A stretch of 64,000 bases of DNA, taken from assembly GCF_039839275.1 (NCBI RefSeq), contig NZ_JBDOQP010000007.1:62001-126000 (forward strand), written 5' to 3'. Shown here one piece after another: positions 25,989 to 33,831 of the stretch. The notes beneath the pieces are model-generated. The model saw nothing but the letters and a program-made list of their open reading frames with translations. It ran no database searches and was not told the DNA's origin. Positions within the stretch are counted from its first letter, which is position 1; each line of letters starts with the position of its first letter. The translations under genes and the position numbers were made by a program. This DNA is from Aerobium sp039839275. GTDB lineage: Bacteria; Pseudomonadota; Alphaproteobacteria; Rhizobiales; Rhizobiaceae.

Positions 25989-26786
25989 ATGACGCGCGAC
26001 GCCCTCTTTGCACCGTTCGAGATCATCGAAGGCGATCGCGGCCGCGGGCTGGTGATCATCGCCGACCATGCGGGGCGTTCGCTGCCGGAGGAATATGGCG
26101 ATCTCGGTCTTCCGGCCACCGAGTTCGACCGGCATATCGCCTATGACATCGGCGTCGAAGCGGTGACGCGGGCACTGGCGCTGGAACTCGACGCACCGGC
26201 TGTAATGGCGCATTTTTCCCGGCTTCTGATCGACGCCAACCGTGGTGAAGACGATCCGACGCTCATCCGCCAGCTCTATGACGGCACCGTCATTGCGGCA
26301 AATTATCCGATGAGCGACGAGGAACGCGAGCGCCGGCTCGAGCGATACCATCGACCCTATCACGATGCGGTCGGCTCGATGGTAGCGTCGGTGGCGCAGG
26401 CAACCGGCGCCGCGCCGCTCATCGTGTCGATCCACTCCTTCACCCCCACGATGCAGGGACGCGCCCGTCCGTGGCATGTCGGGGTGCTGTGGGATTCGGA
26501 TGACCGCGCCGTGCGACCGCTCATCGAAATGCTGGGCCGGTATCCGGACATGGTGGTCGGCGACAACGAGCCTTATGATGGGGCATTGCGCGGCGACACG
26601 ATGTTCCGCCACGCCATCGTCAACGGCTATGCCCATGTGCTCATCGAGATCAGGCAGGACCTGATTGCAAACGAGAACGACGCGAAGGCCTGGGGCATCC
26701 AACTTGCCGAAATCCTTGAAGGCATCAACCGCATGCCCGATATGCACGTTGTGAAGCAGTACGGCTCGCGTACGGGACCGTTGTGA
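25989..26786 (+). CDS. N-formylglutamate amidohydrolase family protein
   Basis: A 265-residue protein of the FGase fold: GLVIIADHAGRSLPEEYGDLGL (the 'HAG' metal His), FDRHIAYDIG (second metal/His motif), SRLLIDANRGEDDPTLI, and IHSFTP plus RHAIVNGYAHVLIEIRQDLI. The original activity is hydrolysis of N-formyl-glutamate in histidine breakdown, but members of this short family beside pyk/DUF1244 are not linked to hut genes and their substrate is open. It starts at 25989 and is followed 13 bases later by DUF1244. Confidence 0.88.
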   Translation: MTRDALFAPFEIIEGDRGRGLVIIADHAGRSLPEEYGDLGLPATEFDRHIAYDIGVEAVTRALALELDAPAVMAHFSRLLIDANRGEDDPTLIRQLYDGTVIAANYPMSDEERERRLERYHRPYHDAVGSMVASVAQATGAAPLIVSIHSFTPTMQGRARPWHVGVLWDSDDRAVRPLIEMLGRYPDMVVGDNEPYDGALRGDTMFRHAIVNGYAHVLIEIRQDLIANENDAKAWGIQLAEILEGINRMPDMHVVKQYGSRTGPL

Positions 26787-26799
26787 AGGAGCACGCGCG

Positions 26800-27108
26800 A
26801 TGACAGACCTGACCGAGAACCAGAAACGCGACTTCGAGGCCGCCGCCTTTCGCAGGCTTGTGCAGCACCTGCGAGAGCGGACGGACGTTCAGAACATCGA
26901 CATGATGAATCTCGCCGGCTTCTGCCGGAATTGCCTCTCCAACTGGTATCAGGACGCTGCCAACGAGGCGGGTGCGCCCCTGGACAAGGCGCAGGCGCGC
27001 GAGATCGTCTACGGCATGCCGTATGATGATTGGCGATCGAAATACCAGGCTGAAGCAACACCTGCCCAGCAGGCCTCGTTTGAAGGAAACCGGCCAAAAG
27101 ACCATTGA
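26800..27108 (+). CDS. DUF1244 family protein
   Basis: A 102-residue soluble protein with the diagnostic core AAFRRLVQHLRERTDVQNIDMMNLAGFCRNCLSNWYQDAA and 'REIVYGMPYDDWRSKYQ'. The conserved Cys pair in FCRNCL is a family trait. AAGGAG lies upstream. It is probably co-transcribed with the amidohydrolase. Function is unknown; DUF1244 is common in Proteobacteria as a small stand-alone protein. Confidence 0.92.
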   Translation: MTDLTENQKRDFEAAAFRRLVQHLRERTDVQNIDMMNLAGFCRNCLSNWYQDAANEAGAPLDKAQAREIVYGMPYDDWRSKYQAEATPAQQASFEGNRPKDH

Positions 27109-27189
27109 TTCCTGTTCGCGTGTCGGGCAACCAAGCGCCATCCTCAATTCGCCCCGAGTCGGCGGCGTTCAAGATTTCGGAGTTCCGAC

Positions 27190-27453
27190 ATGGCTGATGA
27201 CATTACCGATGATTCTGCGCAGACCGTGGCCGCTGGCCAGCTTCGCGCCTTCATCGAGCGTATAGAGCGTCTCGAGGAAGAGAAGCAGACGATCGCAGAT
27301 GACATCAAGGAAGTGTTCGCGGAGGCCAAGGGCACCGGCTTCGACACCAAGGCGATGCGAACCATCATCCGGCTGCGCAAGAAGGACAAGGCGGAACGCG
27401 AGGAGGAAGAAGCGATGCTCGACCTCTACATGGCCGCGCTCGGCATGGCCTGA
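27190..27453 (+). CDS. gapR: GapR family DNA-binding protein (DUF2312)
   Basis: An 87-residue helical protein: AGQLRAFIERIERLEEEKQTIADDIKEVFAEAKGTGFDTKAMRTIIRLRKKDKAEREEEEAMLDLYMAALG. This is the DUF2312 signature. In Caulobacter the homologue GapR encircles overtwisted DNA ahead of replication and transcription and helps gyrase, and is needed for normal growth. It is 81 bases downstream of DUF1244. Family assignment is firm; the role here is by homology. Confidence 0.93.
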   Translation: MADDITDDSAQTVAAGQLRAFIERIERLEEEKQTIADDIKEVFAEAKGTGFDTKAMRTIIRLRKKDKAEREEEEAMLDLYMAALGMA

Positions 27454-27459
27454 TCTTTC

Positions 27460-28644
27460 GTGCCGATCCTCAACAGCGCGCATAAAATGCAGGCAGAGGC
27501 CGCCGCGTGGCGGCAATGGCTGCACGAGCGCCCGGAGATCGGCTTCGACCTGACACAAACCGAAGCCTTCGTGGCTGGAAAGCTCGAGGCGTTCGGCTGC
27601 GACGAGATCGTGCGCGGCGTTGGCGGGTCCGGCATCGTGGCGGTTATTCGCGGTCGGCTTGGCGACGGGCCCACGATCGGGCTGCGCTCCGACATGGATG
27701 CGCTGCCCATGCTGGAAGATTCCAGCATCCCTCATGCGTCCCATGAACCGGGAAAGATGCATGCCTGCGGCCATGATGGTCACATGGCGATGCTGCTCGG
27801 CGCGGCAAAACACCTTGCCGAAAGCCGCAATTTCGCCGGCTCCGTGGCGGTGGTGTTCCAGCCAGCGGAAGAAATCGGCCAAGGCGCGCTTGCGATGCTA
27901 GGCGACGGGCTCATCGAGCGTTTTGGGATTTCACGGATGTTCGGCATGCACAACATGCCCGGCATCCCCGCCGGCCAGTTCGCGATGCGTCACGGTGCGA
28001 TCATGGCGGCCGTCGCCAAATTCACGATCCGCATCGCGGGCCGGGGCGGACACGCCGCGCGGCCGCATTTCACGATCGACCCGATCGTCACAGGGGCGCA
28101 GATCATCGACGCGCTGCAGACTATCGTGGCGCGGCAGGCCGACCCAGTAGCCTCCCTGGTCGTCACGGTAACCCGCGTGATCGCCGGCACGGCGTACAAC
28201 ATCATCCCCGAGACGATCGAGATCTGGGGCACGACACGCGCGCTCGACATGGACGATGCCGCGATGGCGCAGCGGCGTATCCGCGAGATATGCGCCGGGC
28301 TCGCCACGGCATCGGGCGCTCAGATCGAGGTCGATTATGACCAGGCCCATCCGGTGACGTTCAACACGCCGGAGGAAGCCGATTTTGTCGCAGGCATCGC
28401 CCGCGACATCGCCGGAACGGTCGATGCCGACGTTCGGCCGGTGATGGCCGGCGAGGATTTCTCGCACATGCTGAATGCGCGGCCGGGTGCGCTCGTTTTC
28501 ATCGGCAACGGCGACACTCCCGGCCTTCATCACCCGGCCTACGATTTCGACGACGAAATCATTCCCGCCGGCATCAGCTACTGGGTGCGACTGGTGGAGG
28601 CGGCGCTCACACCGCCGGCTCGAACTCCAGAGCCACACCGTTGA
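27460..28644 (+). CDS. M20 family amidohydrolase (hippurate hydrolase-like)
   Basis: A 394-residue cytosolic metallopeptidase-fold protein with RSDMDALPMLE (metal Asp), HACGHDGHMAMLLGAA (metal/His motif), VFQPAEEIGQGA (catalytic Glu pair), the dimerisation-domain IRIAGRGGHAARPHFTIDPI and a C-terminal GEDFSHML with metal His. The pattern matches aminoacylase/hippurate hydrolase/HipO-like enzymes. A GTG start at 27460, six bases after gapR, is assumed. It overlaps msrB tail to tail by 38 bases. Confidence 0.92.
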   Translation: MPILNSAHKMQAEAAAWRQWLHERPEIGFDLTQTEAFVAGKLEAFGCDEIVRGVGGSGIVAVIRGRLGDGPTIGLRSDMDALPMLEDSSIPHASHEPGKMHACGHDGHMAMLLGAAKHLAESRNFAGSVAVVFQPAEEIGQGALAMLGDGLIERFGISRMFGMHNMPGIPAGQFAMRHGAIMAAVAKFTIRIAGRGGHAARPHFTIDPIVTGAQIIDALQTIVARQADPVASLVVTVTRVIAGTAYNIIPETIEIWGTTRALDMDDAAMAQRRIREICAGLATASGAQIEVDYDQAHPVTFNTPEEADFVAGIARDIAGTVDADVRPVMAGEDFSHMLNARPGALVFIGNGDTPGLHHPAYDFDDEIIPAGISYWVRLVEAALTPPARTPEPHR

Positions 28645-29014
28645 TGCAATAGCGCAGCCCGGTCGGCGGCGGGCCGTCGGGGAAGACATGGCCGAGATGG
28701 CTGCCGCAATTGGCGCAATGAACCTCCGTGCGGACCATGCCGTAGGAACGGTCCTCGGTCACTTCGACGGACCCGGGCAGCGGATCGTTGAAGCTCGGCC
28801 AGCCGGTACCGCTCTCGAACTTCAGCGTCGATTCGAACAGCGGCTGGTCGCAGCCGATGCAGGTGAAGGTGCCCGGGCGCTTCTCGTACAAGAGCGCACA
28901 GCTTCCCGGCCGCTCGGTGCCGTGCTGGCGCATCACCTGATACTGCTCCGGCGTCAGAAGCGCGCGCCATTCCGCATCGGTGCGGGTGACGGGGTAGGTC
29001 TTGGCATCCATCAT
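28607..29014 (-). CDS. msrB: peptide-methionine (R)-S-oxide reductase
   Basis: Repairs Met-R-sulfoxide in proteins. A 135-residue MsrB with two zinc CxxC motifs (FTCIGCDQPLF and VHCANCGSHLGH), GTGWPSF, and the catalytic Cys in RYCINGVALEF. The start MMDAKTYP at 29014 follows AGGAG; the second ATG is equally possible. The 3' end overlaps the M20 gene by 38 bases on the opposite strand. Confidence 0.96.
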   Translation of the reverse strand: MMDAKTYPVTRTDAEWRALLTPEQYQVMRQHGTERPGSCALLYEKRPGTFTCIGCDQPLFESTLKFESGTGWPSFNDPLPGSVEVTEDRSYGMVRTEVHCANCGSHLGHVFPDGPPPTGLRYCINGVALEFEPAV

Positions 29015-29068
29015 GGTTGCTCCTGAAAGAGGGGGTCGCCGCATATGTAATGCGCGGCACCCCGCGCC

Positions 29069-30259
29069 TCAATGCTTGCGCGACAGTTCCTTCGTCATGC
29101 GTTCCAGCCCGTCCAGCGTCAGCGGATACATGCGCTCTGAAAACAGCTCCGCCACCATCTTGATGGAATGGGTGTAGGACCAGTGCTTCTCGCGTACGGG
29201 GTTGATCCAGACGGCGTTCGGCCATTGCGCCGTGACCCGCGCCAGCCAGGTTGCGCCCGGTTCCTCGTTCCAGTGCTCGACCGAGCCGCCCGGATAAGCG
29301 ATCTCGTAGGGGCTCATCGATGCGTCTCCGACGAAGATGACCTTGTAGTCGGACCCGTATTTGTGCAGCACGTCGAGCGTGGGGATCACTTCCGCATGGC
29401 GCCGGCGGTTGTCCTTCCACACGCCTTCATAAAGGCAGTTGTGGAAGTAGAAATATTCCATGTGCTTGAACTCGACGCGTGCCGCCGAAAACAGCTCCTC
29501 CACGATCCTGATGTGATCGTCCATCGAGCCGCCGACATCGAAGAACATCAGCAGCTTGACGGCGTTGCGCCGCTCCGGCCGCGTCTGGACGTCGAGATAG
29601 CCATGCTCGGCGGTGGCCGTGATTGTGCCGGGCAGGTCGAGTTCTTCCACCGCGCCTTCGCGCACCCAGCGGCGCAGGCGCTTGAGCGCCACCTTGATGT
29701 TGCGGGTGCCGAGTTCGACGGAATCGTCGAAATTCCTGAATTCGCGCTTGTCCCAGACCTTGACCGCGCGACGGTGGCGGCTTTCAGCTTGGCCGATGCG
29801 CACACCTTCGGGATTGTAGCCATAGGCGCCGAAGGGCGAAGTACCGGCGGTGCCGATCCATTTCGAGCCGCCCTGGTGCCTGCCCTTCTGCTCCTCGAGA
29901 CGCTGCTTGAGCGTCTCCATCAGCTTCTCGAAGCCGCCCAGCGACTCGACCAGCTTCTTTTCCTCTTCGGTCAGGTGCTTTTCGGCGAGCCGGCGCAGCC
30001 ATTCCTCCGGCAGGTTGGCCACATCGACGTGGCCTTCGCCGGATACCGCCTCAAGCCCCTTGAACACATGCGAGAATACCTGGTCGAAGCGGTCGATGTG
30101 CCGCTCGTCCTTCACCAGCGCCGCGCGTGAGAGATAATAGAAGCCCTCGACGTCGTACTCGACCAGACCCGCATCCATGCCTTCGAGCAGCGACAGGTAC
30201 TCCCGCAGCGACACGGGCACCTTGGCGGCCTTGAGTTCGAGGAAGAAGGGCAGGAACAT
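29069..30259 (-). CDS. VWA domain protein, CoxE-like
   Basis: A 396-residue soluble protein. N-terminal helical part (LPFFLELKAAKVPVSLREYLSLLEGMDAGL) and a C-terminal von Willebrand A domain: LLMFFDVGGSMDDHI (MIDAS variant with Gly where DxSxS has the first Ser), YFHNCLYEGVWKDN, YKVIFVGDASMSPYEI. CoxE-like proteins act with MoxR AAA+ ATPases as metal-insertion or remodelling chaperones. The MoxR gene lies 675 bases upstream on the same strand, with an acetyltransferase gene and a repeat between. Confidence 0.9.
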   Translation of the reverse strand: MFLPFFLELKAAKVPVSLREYLSLLEGMDAGLVEYDVEGFYYLSRAALVKDERHIDRFDQVFSHVFKGLEAVSGEGHVDVANLPEEWLRRLAEKHLTEEEKKLVESLGGFEKLMETLKQRLEEQKGRHQGGSKWIGTAGTSPFGAYGYNPEGVRIGQAESRHRRAVKVWDKREFRNFDDSVELGTRNIKVALKRLRRWVREGAVEELDLPGTITATAEHGYLDVQTRPERRNAVKLLMFFDVGGSMDDHIRIVEELFSAARVEFKHMEYFYFHNCLYEGVWKDNRRRHAEVIPTLDVLHKYGSDYKVIFVGDASMSPYEIAYPGGSVEHWNEEPGATWLARVTAQWPNAVWINPVREKHWSYTHSIKMVAELFSERMYPLTLDGLERMTKELSRKH

Positions 30260-30265
30260 GGGCGC

Positions 30266-30709
30266 CTACAGCAGGTCGTATTCGATAAAGCCGGTCTTGC
30301 GGGCGACACGATCGTAGAGGCGGCGTGCGGTGCCGTTCGTCTCCTGGGTCATCCAATAGACGTTGGTGACGCCGCGTTCGGCTGCCGCCTTGCGAACGGC
30401 CTCGATCAAAGCTTCGCCCGCACCCTTGCCGCGCGCCTCCGGCGTCGTGAACAGGTCCTGCAGATAGCAGTTGCCTTCCAGCGACCAGCAGGAGCGATGG
30501 AAGAGATAATGCACCAGCCCGACCGTCTTGCCGTCGGCAAGCGCCACGAACCCGCGGGGCTCGAATTCGCCGTCACTGAACAATCGCTCCCAGGTTGCGG
30601 TATAGACCGTTTCCGGCACCGTCGCTTCATAGAATTCCAGATACGCCGTCCACAGCTTGCGCCAGTCGGCGTGATCGGATTGAGCGAGGGGGCGGATGGT
30701 GACAGTCAT
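30266..30709 (-). CDS. GNAT family N-acetyltransferase
   Basis: A 147-residue GNAT: TIRPLAQSDHADWRKLWTAYLEFY at the head, VGLVHYLFHRSCWSLEGNCYLQDLFTTPEARGKGAGEALIEAVRKAAAERG (motif A with the Q/RxxGxG/A acetyl-CoA loop RGKGAG) and VYWMTQETNGTARRLYDRVARKTGFIEYD (motif B). The substrate is unknown. It ends six bases before the CoxE-like gene starts and so sits in the same transcription direction. Confidence 0.9.
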   Translation of the reverse strand: MTVTIRPLAQSDHADWRKLWTAYLEFYEATVPETVYTATWERLFSDGEFEPRGFVALADGKTVGLVHYLFHRSCWSLEGNCYLQDLFTTPEARGKGAGEALIEAVRKAAAERGVTNVYWMTQETNGTARRLYDRVARKTGFIEYDLL

Positions 30710-30743
30710 CGGTGGGTACTTTCACTGTGGTGGCTGCGGGATT

Positions 30744-30880
30744 GGTCAGGCATGGATCCTCGGGTTTCACCCGAGGATGACGAAGGTGGGAATGAAGGCC
30801 CTACCTACTGACCCACCCGGTTTTCACAAACCTCTCAACCTCGTCATCCTCGGGCTTGACCCGAGGATCCATGCCTGACC
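30744..30880. repeat. REPIN-like pair of inverted 40-bp palindromic repeats
   Basis: Two 40-base units face each other: 30744-30783 and 30841-30880. The reverse complement of the second equals the first except for a few bases in the loop. Each unit is itself a hairpin (CATCCTCGGG, short loop, CCCGAGGATCC). The 57 bases between them are unlike the units. This REP-doublet design is that of REPINs, which are mobilised by RAYT transposases, or of small MITE-like repeats known from rhizobial intergenic regions. Confidence 0.75.
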
Positions 30881-30934
30881 CCATCCGTCGCGCGCAACGG
30901 TCCAGTTCGGTCAATTGCGTTGACGGAACGTGCC

Positions 30935-31774
30935 TCATCCCTGACGCCGGGCCATGAAGGCGAGGCGTTCGAACAAGTGCACGTCCTGCTCGTTCTTGAG
31001 CAGCGCGCCATGCAGGCGGGGAAGCGCGTTCTTGGCGTCGCCGCGCAGATCCTCCGGGCTGATGTCGTCGGATACCAGCAGGCGAATCCAGTCGAGCGCC
31101 TCGGATGTCGACGGCTTCTTCTTGAGGCCTGGAACGTCGCGGATCTCATAGAACTGGCTCAGCGCCGCGCTCACCAGGCGCTGCTTGATGCCCGGATAAT
31201 GGACGTCGACGATGCGCTGCAGCGTCTCCATCTCGGGAAAGCGGATATAGTGGAAGAAGCAGCGGCGCAGGAAGGCGTCCGGCAGTTCCTTCTCGTTGTT
31301 GGAGGTGATGATGACGATGGGGCGCTGCCGGGCACGGACCGTCTCGCCGGTCTCGTAGACATGGAACTCCATCTTGTCGAGTTCCTGCAGAAGGTCGTTT
31401 GGAAACTCGATGTCGGCCTTGTCGATCTCGTCGATCAGCAGCACCACCTTGCGATCGGCGGTAAACGCCTCCCACAGCTTGCCGTGGCGGATATAGTTGG
31501 AGATGTCGTTGAAGCGCTCGTCGCCGAGCTGACTGTCGCGCAAGCGCGAGACGGCATCGTATTCGTAAAGGCCCTGCTGCGCGCGCGTGGTCGACTTGAC
31601 GTGCCATTCGATCAGGTCGAGACCGAGAGCCGCTGCCACCTGCCTGGCCAGTTCCGTCTTGCCGGTGCCGGGCTCGCCCTTGACCAGCAACGGCCGTTCC
31701 AGCGCGATCGCCGCGTTGACTGCGACCATCAGATCCTTGTCGGCGACATAGGCCGCCGTTCCTTCGAAACGCAT
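30935..31774 (-). CDS. MoxR-family AAA+ ATPase
   Basis: A 279-residue ATPase: Walker A LLVKGEPGTGKTELAR (29-44), Walker B VVLLIDEIDKADIEFPNDLLQELD, sensor 1 IVIITSNNEKELPDAFLRRCFFHYIRFP and a C-terminal helical lid. MoxR proteins work with VWA proteins to mature or remodel protein complexes. The CoxE-like VWA gene lies downstream on the same strand. GGAGAGC precedes the start at 31774. Confidence 0.93.
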   Translation of the reverse strand: MRFEGTAAYVADKDLMVAVNAAIALERPLLVKGEPGTGKTELARQVAAALGLDLIEWHVKSTTRAQQGLYEYDAVSRLRDSQLGDERFNDISNYIRHGKLWEAFTADRKVVLLIDEIDKADIEFPNDLLQELDKMEFHVYETGETVRARQRPIVIITSNNEKELPDAFLRRCFFHYIRFPEMETLQRIVDVHYPGIKQRLVSAALSQFYEIRDVPGLKKKPSTSEALDWIRLLVSDDISPEDLRGDAKNALPRLHGALLKNEQDVHLFERLAFMARRQG

Positions 31775-32008
31775 TCATGCTCTCCAATTCGTCGCGGGGG
31801 ACAGTAGTGAGGGCAACGCCCAAGGGCAAGGCATCGGTCGGTCTCCACCGCAAACGCTCAGACCGGCTTTCTCGCGGGCGGACGCGGCGATTGTCTTAAT
31901 GGCCTGGCAGGAGGCCAATAGAATCGCGTGGTGGGCATAGTTGTCGAACTGGCCGGGTCCCGTAGAATGGACAACGGTATGATCGCATTGAATTCATTCG
32001 GCGACGGG
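31775..32008. other. intergenic region between MoxR and the membrane-protein gene
   Basis: A 234-base stretch holding the MoxR promoter (reading left) and the 3' flank of the membrane protein. I see no clear hairpin, promoter hexamer pair or credible small gene in it. The right half is noticeably richer in A and T than the surroundings. Confidence 0.4.
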
Positions 32009-32974
32009 CTAATTGATTGGGTCTGGCCGGAAAGTTTCGAAGTGTTCTCCGGTGTCAGGCATATCACGGGCGGGTGCGGCTTCAATAAGGTCGCCTTCGC
32101 CAACTGGGCGATATTCGGAAGCTCGCCATTCGTGGATTTCGCGCCAGAGAGCCCTGAAGACATCCGAGAAATTCAGATCAACTGTGAAGGTGAAATCGGC
32201 TTCAGTGATCTGAGCATCCGACACGGCGAAGGTAAGCCCATCTGCAGTGGTAAGTAGGCGCTTCATCGTGACAGCGGTCCCCGCTGAGATAAAGGGGAAA
32301 TGGGTACGGTTTCTGAACAGGCTTCGTTCGACCGATGCGAGGTGCCCAACGTCAGATTTGCAGCGCCAACGCTGTTGAAGGCTTTGAGCATCAGGGCCGC
32401 GACGAACCGTGACAGATACTTGAGCGCTGATTGTGACATCCCGTGCGGGTGATTGGCCGCTGTTCTTGACGGCAATCTTCAAAAGGAAGTCGTCCCCAGT
32501 TCCTCGCTCTAAAGTGCAGGCCTCTATTCCGAGATAGGCACGAACTTGCGCTTCACCGATGCGCCTCGTTTCGGCGACGGCATCTTTGGCGGCAGTGGTG
32601 GCGTTCTTCGCCTCTTCGACGGTGGCCGCAGCGGCTTCCGCGGCGCGTCGGGTGTAGACCAAGGTCCTCCAGATCAGCACAACACCAACAGCGGTGAGAA
32701 CGGTGGCGGCAACGCTGAACACGGCCATAGCCCATTGCGCAAGCGTATCCTCTGTCTTAACCAAGCGTTCGAACCAGTATCGCCATCCTAGCTCATCTGC
32801 GCTGACGCTAGGCTCGCCTATACGATCGTTGCGATCGGTCTCGTTCAATTGCTGTTCGTTGGGGACCGTGGGCTGGCTAAACTCTGGAACCGTCCATACG
32901 AGCAATAGCAGCGCCAAGCCTAACCCGGCTATAAATCCAAGTGCTGAATGAGCGAACCCATTGCGTCTAGACAT
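32009..32974 (-). CDS. predicted membrane protein with extracytoplasmic or cytosolic beta domain, unknown family
   Basis: A 321-residue protein with two membrane helices (HSALGFIAGLGLALLLLVWTV near the start, WAMAVFSVAATVLTAVGVVLIWRTL about 80-105), then a coiled coil (RRAAEAAAATVEEAKNATTAAKDAVAETRR) and a C-terminal domain of about 170 residues with Ig-like strand pattern (YLGIEACTLE, DFLLKIAVKNSGQSPARDVTISAQVSV). I do not recognise a named family. Base composition is less GC-rich than its neighbours, suggesting acquisition. The Shine-Dalgarno is weak for either possible start (32974 or 33016). Confidence 0.7.
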   Translation of the reverse strand: MSRRNGFAHSALGFIAGLGLALLLLVWTVPEFSQPTVPNEQQLNETDRNDRIGEPSVSADELGWRYWFERLVKTEDTLAQWAMAVFSVAATVLTAVGVVLIWRTLVYTRRAAEAAAATVEEAKNATTAAKDAVAETRRIGEAQVRAYLGIEACTLERGTGDDFLLKIAVKNSGQSPARDVTISAQVSVTVRRGPDAQSLQQRWRCKSDVGHLASVERSLFRNRTHFPFISAGTAVTMKRLLTTADGLTFAVSDAQITEADFTFTVDLNFSDVFRALWREIHEWRASEYRPVGEGDLIEAAPARDMPDTGEHFETFRPDPIN

Positions 32975-33102
32975 GTGAGCAAGAATGCTGCCGTGATTTC
33001 CCCTGAGACGGGTCATTACGGATGTTCATTTGCCTGTGGTCAACTCCAATTGTCGCATCAAACCGAAATCGCCCGCACCAGCGCAACGGGCCGCGCAATC
33101 CT

Positions 33103-33131
33103 CTGGCAAGTGAGCGCGGCTGCGCCTATAT
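33103..33131 (+). promoter_or_regulatory. promoter of the probable 6S RNA gene
   Basis: CTATAT at 33126-33131 is the exact rhizobial sigma-70 -10 consensus. A weak -35, CTGGCA at 33103-33108, stands 17 bases upstream. Transcription should start near 33138, where the predicted RNA's closing stem begins. Confidence 0.5.
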
Positions 33132-33137
33132 TGGCGG

Positions 33138-33296
33138 TGGCGATCTGCGCTTCCCGACAGGAGCACTTATTCCCCGGGGCCTTACTGATCCTTAGGGAGC
33201 TGTCCCTGGCCGGACTCGTGGGTTCGGACACACGGCGCCCACCTACTTTGTAGGCACCCGGGATCAACCGCGACATCGGTCGTCGTGGATCGTCAT
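33138..33296 (+). ncRNA. ssrS: 6S RNA (probable)
   Basis: A region with no ORF, about 158 bases long, the normal size for 6S RNA. GGCGATC (33139-33145) pairs with GATCGTC (33288-33294) to close the molecule. Inside are the stem AGGGA-GCTG-TCCCT (33194-33207), the segment GGCCGGACTCGTGGGTTCGG, and the 3'-strand hairpin CCTAC-TTT-GTAGG (33242-33254) followed by CACCCGGGATCA, which I recognise from alphaproteobacterial 6S RNAs. 6S RNA binds the sigma-70 holoenzyme. The gene fau, its usual genomic neighbour, starts 536 bases downstream. An exact -10 hexamer lies just upstream. Confidence 0.72.
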
Positions 33297-33306
33297 TTCC
33301 CGCCTC

Positions 33307-33765
33307 TCAGGCGAGTGGCCGGCGCATTTCGAGCGCGGTGTCGAAGCGGGTGGCGATGGTGCCCGAAACCGCGAAACCCGCCTTTCGATAAAACGGCTCG
33401 GCGTCCCTGCCTGCAACAACGACAAGCACCCGCGCGCTGCGCGAGCCGGCCAGTTCCGCCGCGTGGCCGACGAGCGCGCGTCCTATGCCGGCGCGCCACC
33501 TTGCCGGCTCGACGAACAGACCGTCCAGCTCCATCTCATCACGCCCGCGCGCGATCAGGACGTGAAAACCGACGATGCTCTCTTCTGCCTCGGCGACCCA
33601 GACATTGCCGTGTGCGATCTGATGCGCCGGCAGGTGGATGGATTCCGGATGGGCAAGCAGTTGCGCGCGATAGGTTTCGGACACCAGGGAGGCTCGCCGC
33701 TGGAGATTCTCGAGTGCAGCGCGAAGCGGTGGGGTGGCCGGACGTATGTTCAGCGTCTGGGTCAT
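33307..33765 (-). CDS. GNAT family N-acetyltransferase
   Basis: A 152-residue GNAT: MTQTLNIRPATPPLRAALENLQRRASLV, then NVWVAEAEESIVGFHVLIARGRDEMELDGLFVEPARWRAGIGRALVGHAAELAGSRSARVLVVVAGRDAEPFYRKAGFAVSG. The acetyl-CoA loop is RAGIGRAL. It lies opposite in direction between the probable 6S gene and fau, so it appears inserted into the conserved ssrS-fau neighbourhood. Substrate unknown. Confidence 0.88.
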   Translation of the reverse strand: MTQTLNIRPATPPLRAALENLQRRASLVSETYRAQLLAHPESIHLPAHQIAHGNVWVAEAEESIVGFHVLIARGRDEMELDGLFVEPARWRAGIGRALVGHAAELAGSRSARVLVVVAGRDAEPFYRKAGFAVSGTIATRFDTALEMRRPLA

Positions 33766-33831
33766 TCGTGTCGGTTGCCTGTTCGTATCACTGCCTTATA
33801 ACATCCTGGCCAACCTGCCGAGGAGCCTGTC

